Positions 1-12,022 of a stretch of DNA of 64,000 bases are shown piece by piece (position 1 is the first letter of the stretch; each line of letters starts with the position of its first letter). Source of the stretch: Spirochaetae bacterium HGW-Spirochaetae-2 (lineage in GTDB: Bacteria > Spirochaetota > Spirochaetia > Sphaerochaetales > Sphaerochaetaceae); NCBI GenBank assembly GCA_002839355.1, contig PGXW01000025.1, forward strand, positions 1 to 64,000, in the 5' to 3' direction. The position numbers and the translations under genes were made by a program. The notes under the pieces are model-generated. The model made no database searches, was not told the DNA's origin, and saw only the letters and a program-made list of their open reading frames with translations.

Positions 1-1662
1 GTATCACCCATGCAGGTTATCAGTGTAGCCGCATCGTTGATTCCGTTCCTCGAGCACGATGACGCCAACCGCGCATTGATGGGCTCGAACATGCAGCGCC
101 AGGCAGTTCCCTTGCTTTTCCCCGAAGCTCCGTATGTCGGAACCGGAATGGAAGCGAAGACTGCGTACGACTCCGGTGTCCTGCTCAAGACGAAACGTGC
201 GGGGACAGTCTCGTATGTCTCTTCGGTCAGAATCGAGGTTACTCCGGATGAGAGTGAGATCGAGGGAGAGGTCGATTCCTACGTGGTGCAGAAGTTCGAG
301 CGGACGAACCAGGATACCTGTTTCAACCAGAAGCCGATAGTATCCCATGGTCAGCATGTCGATGCAGGTCAGGTTATCGCCGATGGTCCCGCGACCGAGA
401 AGGGCGAACTTGCGCTTGGCCGGAACATCCTGGTCGGATTCGTTCCCTGGAACGGATACAACTACGAGGATGCTGTCCTGATTTCGGAACGGGTGGTCAA
501 GGAAGATATCTATACATCCATCCATATCAAGGAGTTCACGACCGATATCCGCGAGACCAAGCTTGGTCCCGAGAAGTTGACCCGTGACATTCCCAATACC
601 AGCGAGAAGAATCTGGAGCAGTTGGATGAGGATGGAATCGTACGGATCGGATCGGTAGTCCGTCCCGGCCATATCCTGGTCGGTAAGGTGACCCCGAAGT
701 CCGAATCCGATACCACACCCGAATTCAAGCTGCTCAACTCGATCTTTGGTGAAAAGGCCAAGGAAGTACGGGACACATCGTTGAAAGTCCCGCACGGAAC
801 CGAAGGTACGGTGATCGATATCCAGCGCCTGAAACGCAGTGAAGGTGACGAGTTGCCCCCAGGTGTCGATGAGATGGTCAAAGTCCTTATCGCCACCAAG
901 CGGAAGCTCCGCCAGGGTGACAAGATGGCTGGACGGCACGGAAACAAGGGTGTTGTAGCCCGAGTATTGCCAGAGGAAGATATGCCGTACATGGCAGACG
1001 GTACTCCATTGGATGTCTGTTTGAATCCGCTGGGCGTTCCGTCACGAATGAATATCGGACAGTTGATGGAGACCCAGCTCGGTTGGGCAGGCCACGTACT
1101 GAACGAATGGTATTCCTCGCCCGTATTCCAATCCGCATCCGTGGATGAGATCGAGGCGAAGATGAAGGAAGCGAACCTTCCCGTGACTTCCAAGACGACA
1201 CTGTTCGATGGTCGTACGGGAGTCCCATTCGTCAATCCCGTATTCTGTGGATACATATACTACTTGAAGCTCCACCACTTGGTGGATGACAAGATGCATG
1301 CTCGTTCGACCGGTCCCTACTCGCTGGTAACCCAGCAGCCGTTGGGTGGAAAAGCCCAGTTCGGTGGTCAGAGACTTGGAGAGATGGAAGTTTGGGCACT
1401 TGAGGCTTATGGAGCAGCGAATACGCTGCAGGAACTTCTCACCATCAAGTCGGACGATATGAATGGAAGGGTAAAGATCTATGAGAGCATCGTGAAGGGT
1501 GAGCCCGCGACGAATGCCGGAATGCCGGAAGCTTTCAATGTACTCGTCCAAGAGGTTCGTGGATTGGCGCTCGATATGTCCGTATACGATTCGAAGGGGC
1601 GGCAAGTTCCGCTTACCGAACGGGACGAAGAGCTTATCAACAAACGAAACTCGAATAACTAA
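1..1662 (+). CDS. rpoB: RNA polymerase beta subunit, C-terminal part (5' truncated)
   Basis: The frame is open from base 1, so the gene begins before the window and about 553 C-terminal residues are visible. They start in the conserved segment running through [20 protein letters not shown] and go on through the active-centre and switch regions, including [15 protein letters not shown] and the C-terminal [20 protein letters not shown]. The product is the catalytic beta subunit that pairs with beta'. The rifampicin-pocket region lies upstream and is not visible. The stop is 14 bases before rpoC, as in the usual rpoBC operon. Confidence 0.98.
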   Translation, partial: VSPMQVISVAASLIPFLEHDDANRALMGSNMQRQAVPLLFPEAPYVGTGMEAKTAYDSGVLLKTKRAGTVSYVSSVRIEVTPDESEIEGEVDSYVVQKFERTNQDTCFNQKPIVSHGQHVDAGQVIADGPATEKGELALGRNILVGFVPWNGYNYEDAVLISERVVKEDIYTSIHIKEFTTDIRETKLGPEKLTRDIPNTSEKNLEQLDEDGIVRIGSVVRPGHILVGKVTPKSESDTTPEFKLLNSIFGEKAKEVRDTSLKVPHGTEGTVIDIQRLKRSEGDELPPGVDEMVKVLIATKRKLRQGDKMAGRHGNKGVVARVLPEEDMPYMADGTPLDVCLNPLGVPSRMNIGQLMETQLGWAGHVLNEWYSSPVFQSASVDEIEAKMKEANLPVTSKTTLFDGRTGVPFVNPVFCGYIYYLKLHHLVDDKMHARSTGPYSLVTQQPLGGKAQFGGQRLGEMEVWALEAYGAANTLQELLTIKSDDMNGRVKIYESIVKGEPATNAGMPEAFNVLVQEVRGLALDMSVYDSKGRQVPLTERDEELINKRNSNN

Positions 1663-1676
1663 GCAGGAGAATTCGG

Positions 1677-4600
1677 ATGAAGGAAATTCAGGATTTCGAC
1701 AGCATCATGATAAAGCTGGCCAGCCCCGAGCAGATCAGGGCCTGGTCGTACGGTGAGGTCAAGAAGCCGGAGACAATCAATTACCGGACCCTGCGTCCGG
1801 AACGCGACGGACTCTTCTGCGAGAAGATTTTCGGAACGACGAAAGAATGGGAATGCTATTGCGGCAAGTTCAAGTCCATCCGGTACAAGGGTGTGATTTG
1901 TGACCGTTGCGGCGTAGAGGTGACCCACTTCAAGGTTCGTCGTGAACGGATGGGCCATATCGATTTGGCTTCCCCGGTCTCACATATCTGGTATTACCGC
2001 TCCGTGCCCTCGAGAATGAGCCTGTTGCTCGATATTCCCCGGGCCGCTTTGCAGTCTGTCCTCTATTATGAGAAATATGTGGTTATCAACTCCGGTGAGA
2101 CCGAATTGAAATACAAGCAGTTGCTCACCGAGGACGAATACTACCAGGCACGTGACCAGTACGGCGAATCGTTCCAGGCGCAGATGGGTGCCGAGGCGGT
2201 CAAGCTTCTGCTTGAGAACCTCGACCTGGAAGCCCTTTCGGCAGATTTGCGTGAAACTATGGTCGCGAAGGGAGAGAAGGCGGACAAGAGACTCTTGAAG
2301 AGGATCGAAGTCGTTGAAAACTTCCGTGACAGCGGAAACCGTCCCGAGTGGATGATCCTGACTGTCATTCCGGTCATACCTCCCGAACTGAGACCGATGG
2401 TGCAGTTGGACGGTGGCCGTTTTGCGACCAGTGACCTCAACGACCTGTACCGAAGGGTCATCAACAGAAACAACAGACTTACACGACTCATGTCCTTGCA
2501 CGCTCCCGATATCATTATCCGCAATGAAAAGCGGATGTTGCAGGAAGCGGTGGACGCGCTCTTCGACAACTCGAAGAAGAAGCGTGTGGTGAAGGGTGCC
2601 TCGAATCGCCCGCTCAAGTCGTTGTCGGATATGCTGAAAGGCAAGCAGGGGCGCTTCCGCCAGAACTTGCTCGGCAAGCGCGTCGACTACAGCGGTCGTT
2701 CGGTTATCGTCGTTGGACCGGAATTGCGTCTCCACCAGTGTGGGCTTCCCTCCAAGATGGCCCTCGAGCTGTACAAGCCCTTCATCATGAAGAAGCTGGT
2801 GCAGAAGGGTGTTGTCTATAATATCAAGAAGGCGAAGACCCTTGTCGAACAGGAGACACCCGAAGTCTGGGCAATCCTGGATGATGTCGTTCGGGAACAC
2901 CCGGTGTTGCTCAACAGGGCACCCACACTGCACAGGTTGGGTATCCAGGCTTTTGAGCCGGTGCTTGTCGACGGCAAGGCGATCAAACTCCACCCACTCG
3001 TATGTCACGCCTACAACGCCGACTTCGACGGTGACCAGATGGCCGTACACGTACCGTTGACCCAGGCTGCGCAGATCGAATGTTGGACGCTCATGCTTTC
3101 GGCAAACAACCTGCTCGACCCTGCCAACGGGAATCCAATCGTTTTCCCCTCGCAGGATATGGTTTTGGGAATCAACTACCTTACCCGTGAGATGAAAGGG
3201 GCGAAGGGTACAGGCAAATTCTTCGACAATATCTCGGAATTGATCCTGGCGATCGATTTCGGATCCCTCTCGTACAACGCACTGATCAAGTATCGGCTTC
3301 CGGACGGTTCGATTGTCGAAACGACACCGGGACGGGTGTTGTTCAATGCTGAGATGCCACCCGAAATCTCTTTCCAGAACGTCTGTTTCGGTGACAAGGA
3401 GCTCAAGCGCCTGGTCGGTGATGTCATTCAGGACCAGAAGACTTCTGTCGCCGTGAAAATGCTCGATTCGATCAAGGATGTCGGTTTCAAGTATGCGACA
3501 TTGTTCGGGGCGACGATCGGTCTTTCCGATATGATCATCCCCGAGGCGAAAGCTACACTGGTTGCCGCCGCCGACCTGCGTCAGGCAGAGATCCGCGAGC
3601 AGTACAGGCAGGGACATATTACCCAGGATGAGCGCTACAACCGTGTCATCGAGGTTTGGAGCAAGACCACCGAGGAAATCTCCACTTCCCTGATGGACGA
3701 ATTGAAGACCAGCCAGAACGGTTTCAACCCGTTGTACCTTATGGCGGACTCCGGAGCGAGAGGTTCCAAGACACAGATTCGTCAGCTTGGAGGTATGCGT
3801 GGATTGATGGCCAAGCCCTCGGGCGATATCATCGAGTTCCCGATCCGGTCGAACTTCAAGGAAGGTCTGTCGATCATCGAGTTCTTCATTTCCACCAACG
3901 GAGCCAGAAAGGGTCTTGCCGATACAGCGTTGAAGACCGCTGAAGCAGGATACCTGACAAGACGTCTGGTTGATATCGCACAGGATGTGGTTATCAACGA
4001 GGACGACTGCGGAACTATCAACGGTATTGAAAGATCGGCCATGAAAGACGGTGACGAAATTGTCGAACCGTTGTCGGACCGTATCGTCGGACGCTATACG
4101 CTCGAGAAGGTCAAGCATCCGATTACCGGAGAGATGATCCTGGATGTGAACGCGGAGATCACGGCCGCCAAGTCGAAAGAGATCGAGGAGGCTGGGATCG
4201 ATTCGGTCCTCATCCGTACCGTGCTCACCTGTGAGGCAAGACACGGTGTCTGCCGGAAATGTTATGGCCGTAACCTGGCCACCAACAGGCCCGTCGACAT
4301 TGGAGAGGCAGTCGGTATCATCGCGGCCCAGTCGATTGGCCAGCCTGGAACACAGCTCACCATGAGAACGTTCCACATCGGTGGTACCGCCACAAGTGGT
4401 GCCGAGGAAAACAGGATCGCATTCGCTTATCCGCTCGTGATCAACAATATCGTGGGTACTTTGGTCGAGACCGATGATGGCTCGAGGCTATTCACCAGAA
4501 AGGGCTATATCTTCTATTCAAGGGTCATGAGTGAGATTTCACTGAAGGGGACACGCAAGTTGCTCGTCGCCGATGGTGATAAGGTTTTCGTCGGCGCACC

Positions 4601-5948
4601 CTTGTATGAGAATGCGAAGGGAGTGGTTGTCGAGTCCAACCAGATCGGTATAGCAAAGCTGGTCGACGACCGCTTGTTGATCTTGGCCCAGGAGCAACGG
4701 ATGGATGTTCGTAACGGTTCCGAACTGAAGATTGCGGCAGGCGACTATGTCGCTGAGAATGCCACGATCGTAGTGTTCGACCCGTTCAGCGAGCCGATTA
4801 TCGCAGAATTCGATGGCGTCATCGACTTTATCGACATCAAGCTGGGAACCACCCTCAAGGAAGAGGTCAACGTGGAGACCGGAAGTATCGAGAAGAAGAT
4901 CACCGACCATATCAGTGAAACCCTCCAGCCACGGATATCGATCATGGGTGAGGGGAAAGAACCGCTTGCCACATACTTCCTGCCGGCAGCATCCTACTTG
5001 AACATCGAGAATGGTGTGAAGGTGAAGAAGGGTCGGATTCTGGCCAAGTTGCTCAAGGAAAGTGTGAAGACAAAGGATATCACCGGTGGTTTGCCACGGG
5101 TCGGCGAACTGTTCGAAGCCCGGAGACCGAAGAATCCCGCCGTCTTGGCGCAGGTCGAAGGTGTCGTACGATTCGGTTCCGTCGTGAAGGGCAAGCGTGT
5201 CGTGGTCATCGAAGATGATTTTGGACGTGAATTCAAGCATCTGGTTCCCATGAGCAAGCACATGCTGGCCCGTGATGGAGACCGTGTGGAAGCGTCCGAA
5301 AGACTCTGTGACGGACCGATCGACCCACATGATATCCTGGATATCCTTGGTGAGAACGCTTTGCAGTCATTCTTGCTGGATGAAGTCCAGGAAGTGTACC
5401 GCCTGCAGGGAGTCGATATCAACGACAAGCACCTTGGTGTGGTCGTTCGACAGATGTTGCGCAAGGTTGAGGTGATCAGTGTTGGTGACACCAGCTTCAT
5501 CCATGGACAACAGGTCGACAAATACCGTTTCCATGAGGAAAACGCGAGAGTGATCTCCGAAGGAGGTCAGCCTGCCGATGCAAGGCCGATGCTGTTGGGA
5601 ATTACCCGGGCTTCGTTGAGTATCGACTCGTTCATCTCTGCCGCTTCCTTCCAGGAGACCACCAAGGTCTTGACAAACGCAGCGATTGCTGGTAGTAGAG
5701 ACGTGTTGCGCGGTCTCAAGGAAAATGTGATCATCGGACACCTGATCCCGGCTGGTACCGGAATGAAACGGTATCGGAACATACGTGTGAAGGAAGACAA
5801 TCCAATTGATCTTGGTGAGAAGGTGCAATCGTTGATGGGTTCGCGCCGTATTGGAATGTTCGACGAAGACGAAGATTTCGACACGGACGATCTTGGAGAA
5901 ATGATATCCGAAGGTGAAACCTCCGATGATGAGGGCGACGAGGAATAG
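1677..5948 (+). CDS. rpoC: RNA polymerase beta' subunit
   Basis: This 1423-residue protein is full length for a bacterial beta' subunit. An N-terminal zinc finger uses Cys60, 62, 75 and 78. The catalytic Mg-binding loop NADFDGDQ is at residues 447-454, with Asp449, 451 and 453. The second zinc site is Cys778, 852, 859 and 862. The trigger-loop region around [15 protein letters not shown] is intact. The tail is strongly acidic. The start ATG follows the SD AGCAGGAG at normal spacing. It is cotranscribed with rpoB. Confidence 0.99.
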   Translation: MKEIQDFDSIMIKLASPEQIRAWSYGEVKKPETINYRTLRPERDGLFCEKIFGTTKEWECYCGKFKSIRYKGVICDRCGVEVTHFKVRRERMGHIDLASPVSHIWYYRSVPSRMSLLLDIPRAALQSVLYYEKYVVINSGETELKYKQLLTEDEYYQARDQYGESFQAQMGAEAVKLLLENLDLEALSADLRETMVAKGEKADKRLLKRIEVVENFRDSGNRPEWMILTVIPVIPPELRPMVQLDGGRFATSDLNDLYRRVINRNNRLTRLMSLHAPDIIIRNEKRMLQEAVDALFDNSKKKRVVKGASNRPLKSLSDMLKGKQGRFRQNLLGKRVDYSGRSVIVVGPELRLHQCGLPSKMALELYKPFIMKKLVQKGVVYNIKKAKTLVEQETPEVWAILDDVVREHPVLLNRAPTLHRLGIQAFEPVLVDGKAIKLHPLVCHAYNADFDGDQMAVHVPLTQAAQIECWTLMLSANNLLDPANGNPIVFPSQDMVLGINYLTREMKGAKGTGKFFDNISELILAIDFGSLSYNALIKYRLPDGSIVETTPGRVLFNAEMPPEISFQNVCFGDKELKRLVGDVIQDQKTSVAVKMLDSIKDVGFKYATLFGATIGLSDMIIPEAKATLVAAADLRQAEIREQYRQGHITQDERYNRVIEVWSKTTEEISTSLMDELKTSQNGFNPLYLMADSGARGSKTQIRQLGGMRGLMAKPSGDIIEFPIRSNFKEGLSIIEFFISTNGARKGLADTALKTAEAGYLTRRLVDIAQDVVINEDDCGTINGIERSAMKDGDEIVEPLSDRIVGRYTLEKVKHPITGEMILDVNAEITAAKSKEIEEAGIDSVLIRTVLTCEARHGVCRKCYGRNLATNRPVDIGEAVGIIAAQSIGQPGTQLTMRTFHIGGTATSGAEENRIAFAYPLVINNIVGTLVETDDGSRLFTRKGYIFYSRVMSEISLKGTRKLLVADGDKVFVGAPLYENAKGVVVESNQIGIAKLVDDRLLILAQEQRMDVRNGSELKIAAGDYVAENATIVVFDPFSEPIIAEFDGVIDFIDIKLGTTLKEEVNVETGSIEKKITDHISETLQPRISIMGEGKEPLATYFLPAASYLNIENGVKVKKGRILAKLLKESVKTKDITGGLPRVGELFEARRPKNPAVLAQVEGVVRFGSVVKGKRVVVIEDDFGREFKHLVPMSKHMLARDGDRVEASERLCDGPIDPHDILDILGENALQSFLLDEVQEVYRLQGVDINDKHLGVVVRQMLRKVEVISVGDTSFIHGQQVDKYRFHEENARVISEGGQPADARPMLLGITRASLSIDSFISAASFQETTKVLTNAAIAGSRDVLRGLKENVIIGHLIPAGTGMKRYRNIRVKEDNPIDLGEKVQSLMGSRRIGMFDEDEDFDTDDLGEMISEGETSDDEGDEE

Positions 5949-6028
5949 GGAAATTGACTATTCCGAGTTGCTCCATTGAATGGAAACTGGGGTTCACATG
6001 CTGACTTTGGAGATAAGCATACAAAAGG

Positions 6029-6087
6029 GACGGCTGTAGGCTGTTCCGCCCGGTTGGTAGCCCATATAAGCAAGGCTGCCAGCCGTC
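6029..6087 (+). promoter_or_regulatory. Structured leader between rpoC and rpsL
   Basis: GACGGCTG (6029-6036) is perfectly complementary to CAGCCGTC (6080-6087). The enclosed bases hold a smaller GGCT/AGCC pairing (6039-6042 with 6059-6062). The element lies 27 bases before the rpsL start and has no T-run, so it is not an intrinsic terminator. It could be a processing site or a ribosomal-protein-binding leader for the rpsL-rpsG unit. This role is inferred from position only. Confidence 0.4.
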
Positions 6088-6114
6088 AAGAAGAGAAAGG
6101 GAGTGTATCGAAAG

Positions 6115-6489
6115 ATGCCAACGATTAACCAATTGATACGTAAAGGACGGACTTCCAAGGTCAACAAGACCAAGTCTCCTGCATTGCAGGGTTGTCCGCA
6201 AAAGCGTGGCGTATGCACGAGAGTGATGACCGTCACACCGAAGAAACCGAACTCAGCTTTGAGAAAGGTTGCCAGAGTGCGCCTTTCCAATGGAATTGAA
6301 GTAACTGCCTACATCCCTGGTGTCGGCCACAACCTGCAGGAACACTCGGTTGTCCTCATGCGTGGTGGAAGAGTCAAGGACCTCCCTGGTGTCCGCTACC
6401 ACATTGTTCGTGGTGCCAAGGATACCCTCGGGGTCAATGATCGAAAGAGAAGTCGCTCCAAGTATGGTGCGAAGAAGCCTAAGGCTTGA
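6115..6489 (+). CDS. rpsL: 30S ribosomal protein S12
   Basis: The 124-residue product starts [12 protein letters not shown] and keeps the decoding-centre loops of S12 ([11 protein letters not shown] and the [10 protein letters not shown] region). The chosen ATG lies 13 bases after the AAAGGGAG SD. A GTG four codons upstream in the same frame would add an atypical MYRK. S12 sits at the 30S decoding site, and the two conserved loops are where streptomycin-resistance changes arise in other bacteria. rpsG follows 12 bases downstream. Confidence 0.98.
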   Translation: MPTINQLIRKGRTSKVNKTKSPALQGCPQKRGVCTRVMTVTPKKPNSALRKVARVRLSNGIEVTAYIPGVGHNLQEHSVVLMRGGRVKDLPGVRYHIVRGAKDTLGVNDRKRSRSKYGAKKPKA

Positions 6490-6498
6490 TGGAGGTAG

Positions 6499-6972
<474 letters not shown>

Positions 6973-6990
6973 GATTCGTTTTTACCGGTC

Positions 6991-7018
6991 AAGGACGCTG
7001 CGGAAACGTAGCGTCCTT
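6991..7018 (+). terminator. Hairpin after rpsG, possible terminator or processing site
   Basis: AAGGACGCT (6991-6999) pairs perfectly with AGCGTCCTT (7010-7018). The stem can extend inward by three pairs (one G-U) around a GAAA loop. It starts 18 bases after the rpsG stop. There is no T-tract downstream, so it may stabilise the 3' end, attenuate or need Rho, rather than be a strong intrinsic terminator. Confidence 0.5.
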
Positions 7019-7055
7019 ACCATGTTTGGAAAGTTGTATAAATTATTTGTAGGTA

Positions 7056-7084
7056 TTGACACAACTTTACAAACCTTCTATATT
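7056..7084 (+). promoter_or_regulatory. Sigma-70-type promoter for tuf
   Basis: The -35 TTGACA (7056-7061) is perfect, the spacer is 17 bp and the -10 is TATATT (7079-7084). A transcript would start near 7091 and carry a leader of about 287 bases before tuf. This is the best promoter match in the first 20 kb and separates tuf from rpsL-rpsG. Confidence 0.75.
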
Positions 7085-7179
7085 TGCAAGGGCGTCTATT
7101 GAATGGGGTGTTGTGCACCTGATAGACGTTGTCAGAGCCAAACCGATCGTCCGGATATTTTGAATATGGGTGATAAGGT

Positions 7180-7365
7180 GGTTCCAGGCTGCAGACTTTT
7201 GAAATCTGTACTATGTCGGTAGGCGTCCAACGACCTTTCGACCTCTGGAATCCTCCTTTCTTCATACATAAAAATCCACCAGTCAGTTTGTCTCATTATC
7301 AGAAAGGTAAAGGCGTCTTGCCTTTATGGAGCATGATACAATTTTTTTGTGACTAGAGAAGTCAC
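7180..7365 (+). promoter_or_regulatory. Structured 5' leader of tuf with an anti-Shine-Dalgarno element
   Basis: The 6973-7377 gap holds no plausible gene. Visible structures are: an outer stem TTCCAG (7182-7187) with CTGGAA (7245-7250); an inner stem GCAGA (7191-7195) with TCTGT (7205-7209); TAAAGGC (7308-7314) with GCCTTTA (7320-7326); and GTGACT (7349-7354) with AGTCAC (7360-7365), which abuts the SD. CCTCCTT at 7252-7258 is a perfect complement of the tuf SD AAGGAGG (7366-7372) and sits at the base of the outer stem. A translational switch is inferred. No known riboswitch class was recognised. Confidence 0.45.
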
Positions 7366-7377
7366 AAGGAGGAACTG

Positions 7378-8568
<1,191 letters not shown>

Positions 8569-8583
8569 ATTTGACTAATTGTC

Positions 8584-8623
8584 TTGCCCGCACAAACATG
8601 ATTGCGGGCAAGGCCCGTTTTTT
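8584..8623 (+). terminator. Intrinsic terminator with competing hairpin between tuf and rpsJ
   Basis: CGGGC (8605-8609) pairs with GCCCG (8613-8617) over an AAG loop, directly followed by TTTTTT (8618-8623). An alternative 8-bp stem TTGCCCGC (8584-8591) with GCGGGCAA (8604-8611) uses the same bases and excludes the terminator. The first arm begins 15 bases after the tuf stop codon. This has the layout of an attenuator controlling entry into the S10 array. Confidence 0.65.
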
Positions 8624-8632
8624 GGAGGAATG

Positions 8633-8941
8633 ATGGCTAAGGATAGAATTCGGGTACGGCTGAGGGGTTTTGACATTGAGCTCGTAGAACAGAGCGCTAA
8701 GGCTATCGTGCAGACAGTAGTGAAGGCTGGTGCCAAAGTCTCTGGCCCCGTACCTCTCCCGACTCGTATCAACAAATATACTGTTCTCAGATCACCCCAC
8801 GTGAATAAGAAATCCCGCGAACAGTTCGAGATGCGTACACACAAGAGGCTGATTGACATTCTGGACCCTACATCGAAAGTCATGGATGCCCTCATGAAGC
8901 TTGAGCTTCCTGCTGGCGTGGATGTAGAGATTAAACAGTAA
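8633..8941 (+). CDS. rpsJ: 30S ribosomal protein S10
   Basis: S10 of 102 residues, beginning [14 protein letters not shown], first gene of the S10 array. The second of two adjacent ATGs (8630, 8633) is chosen, because the SD GGAGG ends only one base before the first. In other bacteria S10 also works as NusE in antitermination complexes. Its position right after a terminator-like element makes attenuation of the whole array plausible (inference). Confidence 0.97.
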   Translation: MAKDRIRVRLRGFDIELVEQSAKAIVQTVVKAGAKVSGPVPLPTRINKYTVLRSPHVNKKSREQFEMRTHKRLIDILDPTSKVMDALMKLELPAGVDVEIKQ

Positions 8942-8956
8942 TAGTTGAGGTAAGAG

Positions 8957-9577
8957 ATGCTAGGGCTTATCGGAAAAAAAATAGGAATGACACAAGTGTT
9001 TGATGCCTCAGGGCGTCTCACTCCTGTGACAGTGATTAAAATAGAGGACAATGTGGTTGTCGAGAACCGTACCGTCGAAAAGAATGGGTACAACTCATGC
9101 GTTCTTGGCTCCTTCGACAAGAAGAAGAGCCAGACAACCAAGCCGTATGCCGGGCAGTTCAATGAAATTTGCGCACCTAAGAAGACATTGGTCGAGATGC
9201 GTGACTTTGATAAGGAAACGACTGTCGGTGAAGTTCTCGGAGTAGATGTGTTCAAAGATGTCCTTTTTGTGGACGTGGTCGGTACTTCCAAGGGAAAAGG
9301 TTTCCAAGGTGGTATGAAGCGCCATGGTTTTGCAGGTGGACGTGCTACACACGGATCCAAGTTTCACCGAGATATCGGTGGTACTGCGATGTCCTCGACT
9401 CCTGCTCGTACGTTCAAAGGCACTCGGATGGCAGGACGTATGGGTACAGACCGAGTGACTGTTCAGAATCTTCGTGTTGTTCGTGTCGATGAAGAGATGC
9501 AGGTTCTTTTGGTGAAAGGTGCGATTCCTGGACCCGCCCAGAGCGTAGTCATCGTGAAAAAAGCGAAGAAGAAGTAG
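8957..9577 (+). CDS. rplC: 50S ribosomal protein L3
   Basis: L3, 206 residues, beginning MLGLIGKKIGMTQVF. The extended loop that reaches the peptidyl-transferase centre is present (KGKGFQGGMKRHGF and the following TPARTFKGTRMAGRMG). Length and order, after rpsJ and before rplD, are standard. An SD-like GAGGTAAGAG precedes the ATG. One of the early 23S rRNA assembly proteins. Confidence 0.98.
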   Translation: MLGLIGKKIGMTQVFDASGRLTPVTVIKIEDNVVVENRTVEKNGYNSCVLGSFDKKKSQTTKPYAGQFNEICAPKKTLVEMRDFDKETTVGEVLGVDVFKDVLFVDVVGTSKGKGFQGGMKRHGFAGGRATHGSKFHRDIGGTAMSSTPARTFKGTRMAGRMGTDRVTVQNLRVVRVDEEMQVLLVKGAIPGPAQSVVIVKKAKKK

Positions 9578-9586
9578 AGGCGAGAA

Positions 9587-10225
9587 ATGGAAACAAAGGT
9601 CTTTTCAATAAAAGGTGAGGAGTTGCGGACAATAACTCTCAACGACGATGTCTTCAATCGTGAAGTCAGCGACGGTTCGATTTACCATGCAGTGAACAAT
9701 GAATTGGCAAATCGTCGTGTCGGGACCGCGTGCACGAAGACCCGTGGTGAGGTCAATTACAGCAACTCGAAGCCTTACAAGCAGAAGGGAACTGGTAATG
9801 CCCGAGCCGGTGACAAGAAGTCCCCGATCTGGGTTGGTGGTGGTACGATCTTTGGACCGAAGCCACGTGATTACAGTTATACCCTTCCGAAGAAGATGAA
9901 GCGCTTGGCGATGAAATCATTGCTTTCACTTTCCGTGCTTGAAGACAGGCTTGCCGTTGTCGAGGATTTTACCATCGAGACAGGCAAGACTAGGGAATTG
10001 TCCGGAATCTTGCAGAACTTCGTCAAGGATAACAAAAGAACCGTACTCATTCTTAAGGATGATGACGTGATGATGCGGCGTGCTGCCAGGAACATCCCTT
10101 ATTTGCGCGTTCTTTCCTACAACAGGCTTTCCGCGAAGGAACTCCTGTACGGAAGGACTCTGCTGATGCTTGAAAGCGCTGCGACGAATCTGAACGAGTT
10201 CTACGGCGATAAACAAGGGGTCTAA
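9587..10225 (+). CDS. rplD: 50S ribosomal protein L4
   Basis: L4, 212 residues, with the long loop lining the exit tunnel ([20 protein letters not shown]). In E. coli L4 represses its own S10 operon by attenuation and translation control; here the candidate control site is the hairpin pair before rpsJ, but no L4-type leader was recognised. The stop TAA is immediately followed by the rplW start. Confidence 0.97.
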   Translation: METKVFSIKGEELRTITLNDDVFNREVSDGSIYHAVNNELANRRVGTACTKTRGEVNYSNSKPYKQKGTGNARAGDKKSPIWVGGGTIFGPKPRDYSYTLPKKMKRLAMKSLLSLSVLEDRLAVVEDFTIETGKTRELSGILQNFVKDNKRTVLILKDDDVMMRRAARNIPYLRVLSYNRLSAKELLYGRTLLMLESAATNLNEFYGDKQGV

Positions 10226-10226
10226 T

Positions 10227-10529
10227 GTGAGAGCAGATCAAGTAATCATTCAACCCGTCTTGACGGAGAAATCCAATCTGGCACGGGAATCGGAAACTAA
10301 GAAATACACGTTCAAGGTTGACCCGAAGGCTAACAAGCTCGAGGTGATGCAGGCAGTGAAAGAGTTGTTCTCTGTTACTCCTGTGAAGTGCAACATCGTG
10401 TCTGTAAAGGGAAAGCCTAAGTTCACCCGTGGTAAGGGCGGTCATATCGCCGGTACTACTGGAAACTGGAAAAAGGCGATCGTCACATTGGCCAAGGGTG
10501 AGATCATCCAGGCTGTCGAAGGACTTTAG
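10227..10529 (+). CDS. rplW: 50S ribosomal protein L23
   Basis: L23, 100 residues, starts at GTG (RADQVIIQPVLTEKSN). The ATG at 10225 is followed at once by TGA in its own frame, so GTG is the only good start. Translation is probably coupled to rplD, whose stop ends one base earlier. L23 lies at the tunnel exit and is the docking site for SRP and trigger factor. It keeps the C-terminal GKKP-like hairpin region (KGKPKFTRGKGG). Confidence 0.96.
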   Translation: MRADQVIIQPVLTEKSNLARESETKKYTFKVDPKANKLEVMQAVKELFSVTPVKCNIVSVKGKPKFTRGKGGHIAGTTGNWKKAIVTLAKGEIIQAVEGL

Positions 10530-10538
10530 GGGGAAAGC

Positions 10539-11363
10539 ATGGCACTGAAAAAATATAAACCATATACTCCTGGCCTTCGCCAGAAGACAACACTGGTATT
10601 CGATGATTTGACCACGGACAAGAGTGAGAAATCCTTGACGGTCAAGCTCTCCAAGAACGCAGGTCGCGACTCTTTCGGTCGCATCAGTGTTCGCCGACGT
10701 GGTGGTGGCCACAAGAGGGCGTACAGAATCATTGACTTCAAGCGCGACAAGTTTGGTATTCCAGGAATTGTGAAGACCGTTGAATACGATCCGAACAGAT
10801 CCGCAAATATCTCATTGGTCTTTTATGCTGATGGTGAAAAGCGTTATATCCTGTCTCCGAAGGGAATCAAGGTCGGCGCCAAAGTCATGAGCGGACCAAC
10901 TGCCTCACTTGATATCGGCAATGCTCTTCCTTTGAAGAATATTCCACTCGGTTTGACTGTCCATAATGTTGAATTGCAGCTTGGGAAAGGTGGCCAATTG
11001 GTAAGAAGCGCCGGTTTGGGTGCGACAATTGTTGCCAAAGAGGGCGATTATGTTACCCTCCGCCTTCCTTCTGGAGAGATGAGGATGGTATTCGGCGAGT
11101 GTATCGCTACTCTCGGTTCGTTGGGCAATGACGATCACATGAACGTTACGCTCGGTAAAGCCGGAAGGGCAAGATGGCTCGGTCGCCGACCGAAGGTCCG
11201 TGGTGTTGCGATGAACCCTGTTGACCACCCGCATGGTGGTGGTGAAGGAAAGACCGCTGCCGGACGTCACCCTGTGACTCCTTGGGGCTTGCCCACGAAG
11301 GGTCATAAGACGCGGAAGAAGAACAAGCCTTCGGGCAGTTTCATCGTCAAGAAGCGGAAGTAG
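10539..11363 (+). CDS. rplB: 50S ribosomal protein L2
   Basis: L2, 274 residues, a universally conserved protein needed for subunit joining and the peptidyl-transferase region. The SH3-like core and the C-terminal [15 protein letters not shown] segment, with the conserved His, are intact. The start ATG follows the SD AGGGGGA. Length and order are standard for the array. Confidence 0.98.
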   Translation: MALKKYKPYTPGLRQKTTLVFDDLTTDKSEKSLTVKLSKNAGRDSFGRISVRRRGGGHKRAYRIIDFKRDKFGIPGIVKTVEYDPNRSANISLVFYADGEKRYILSPKGIKVGAKVMSGPTASLDIGNALPLKNIPLGLTVHNVELQLGKGGQLVRSAGLGATIVAKEGDYVTLRLPSGEMRMVFGECIATLGSLGNDDHMNVTLGKAGRARWLGRRPKVRGVAMNPVDHPHGGGEGKTAAGRHPVTPWGLPTKGHKTRKKNKPSGSFIVKKRK

Positions 11364-11374
11364 GAGTAGAGAAA

Positions 11375-11653
11375 GTGGCTAGGTCAATCAAGAAAGGTCC
11401 TTTTATTGAGAAGAAGCTCTACAAAAGGATTACAGAATCCAACAAAGCGGGTCAAAAGTCGATGATCAAGACGTATTCCCGCACCTCTACGATTATTCCA
11501 GAGATGGTTGGATATACGATTTCTGTCTACAACGGTAAGACATGGGTGCCGGTTTTCGTAACCGAAAACTTGGTCGGGCACAAACTTGGGGAATTCGCAC
11601 CAACGCGCATTTTCCGGGGACATACCGCTTCTGACAAGAAAGCGAGAAAGTAG
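11375..11653 (+). CDS. rpsS: 30S ribosomal protein S19
   Basis: S19, 92 residues ([15 protein letters not shown]), starting at GTG with the SD GGAGTAGAG upstream. It binds the 30S head with S13, near the A-site finger. The C-terminal [12 protein letters not shown] motif is intact. It lies between rplB and rplV, as expected. Confidence 0.97.
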   Translation: MARSIKKGPFIEKKLYKRITESNKAGQKSMIKTYSRTSTIIPEMVGYTISVYNGKTWVPVFVTENLVGHKLGEFAPTRIFRGHTASDKKARK

Positions 11654-11665
11654 TAGGTGTTGAAT

Positions 11666-12022
11666 ATGGAAGAAAAGAAAGGTTTTAGAGCTATCGCGAA
11701 GTATTTGCCGTCATCACCTTCCAAAGTCCGCCCCGTCGCTGACTTGGTGAGGAGAAGACCGTATGTCGAGGCAATGGCTATTCTTGACGCGATGCCCCAG
11801 AAGGGTGCCTTGCTCATTAAGAAGGTTGTGCAATCTGCTGCTGCGAACGCAATGAGCCAGAACAAGAAGCTCGATGAAGAGCAGCTGGTGGTTTCTCAAC
11901 TGTTTGTCGACGATGGTCCCCGCATGAAGCGTGTGTGGCCGCGTTCACACGGACGACGCGACATTCTCTTGAAGAGACAGTGTCACATCACTGTTGTGCT
12001 TGACGAAAAGGTGGGGAAATAA
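11666..12022 (+). CDS. rplV: 50S ribosomal protein L22
   Basis: L22, about 118 residues from the ATG. GTG (11657) and TTG (11660) are possible upstream starts, but ATG 11666 has the better spacing from the TAGTAGG SD and gives a typical N-terminus (MEEKKGFRAIAKYL). The beta-hairpin that lines the exit tunnel (GPRMKRVWPRSHGRRD) is present. The stop codon abuts the rpsC start. Confidence 0.93.
   Translation: MEEKKGFRAIAKYLPSSPSKVRPVADLVRRRPYVEAMAILDAMPQKGALLIKKVVQSAAANAMSQNKKLDEEQLVVSQLFVDDGPRMKRVWPRSHGRRDILLKRQCHITVVLDEKVGK

Noticed and set aside
1980-4376. An open frame of nearly 800 codons antisense to rpoC.
   Set aside because: It lies fully inside rpoC on the other strand, its sequence resembles no known family, and long antisense frames are expected in such codon-biased genes.
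7191-7209. A tRNA-like anticodon arm (GCAGA...TCTGT) in the tuf leader.
   Set aside because: There is no acceptor stem, D arm or T arm around it on either strand. It is better explained as part of the leader structure.
7337-7342. TACAAT as a second -10 box close to tuf.
   Set aside because: No acceptable -35 lies 16-18 bases upstream; the best TTG is only 13 bases away.
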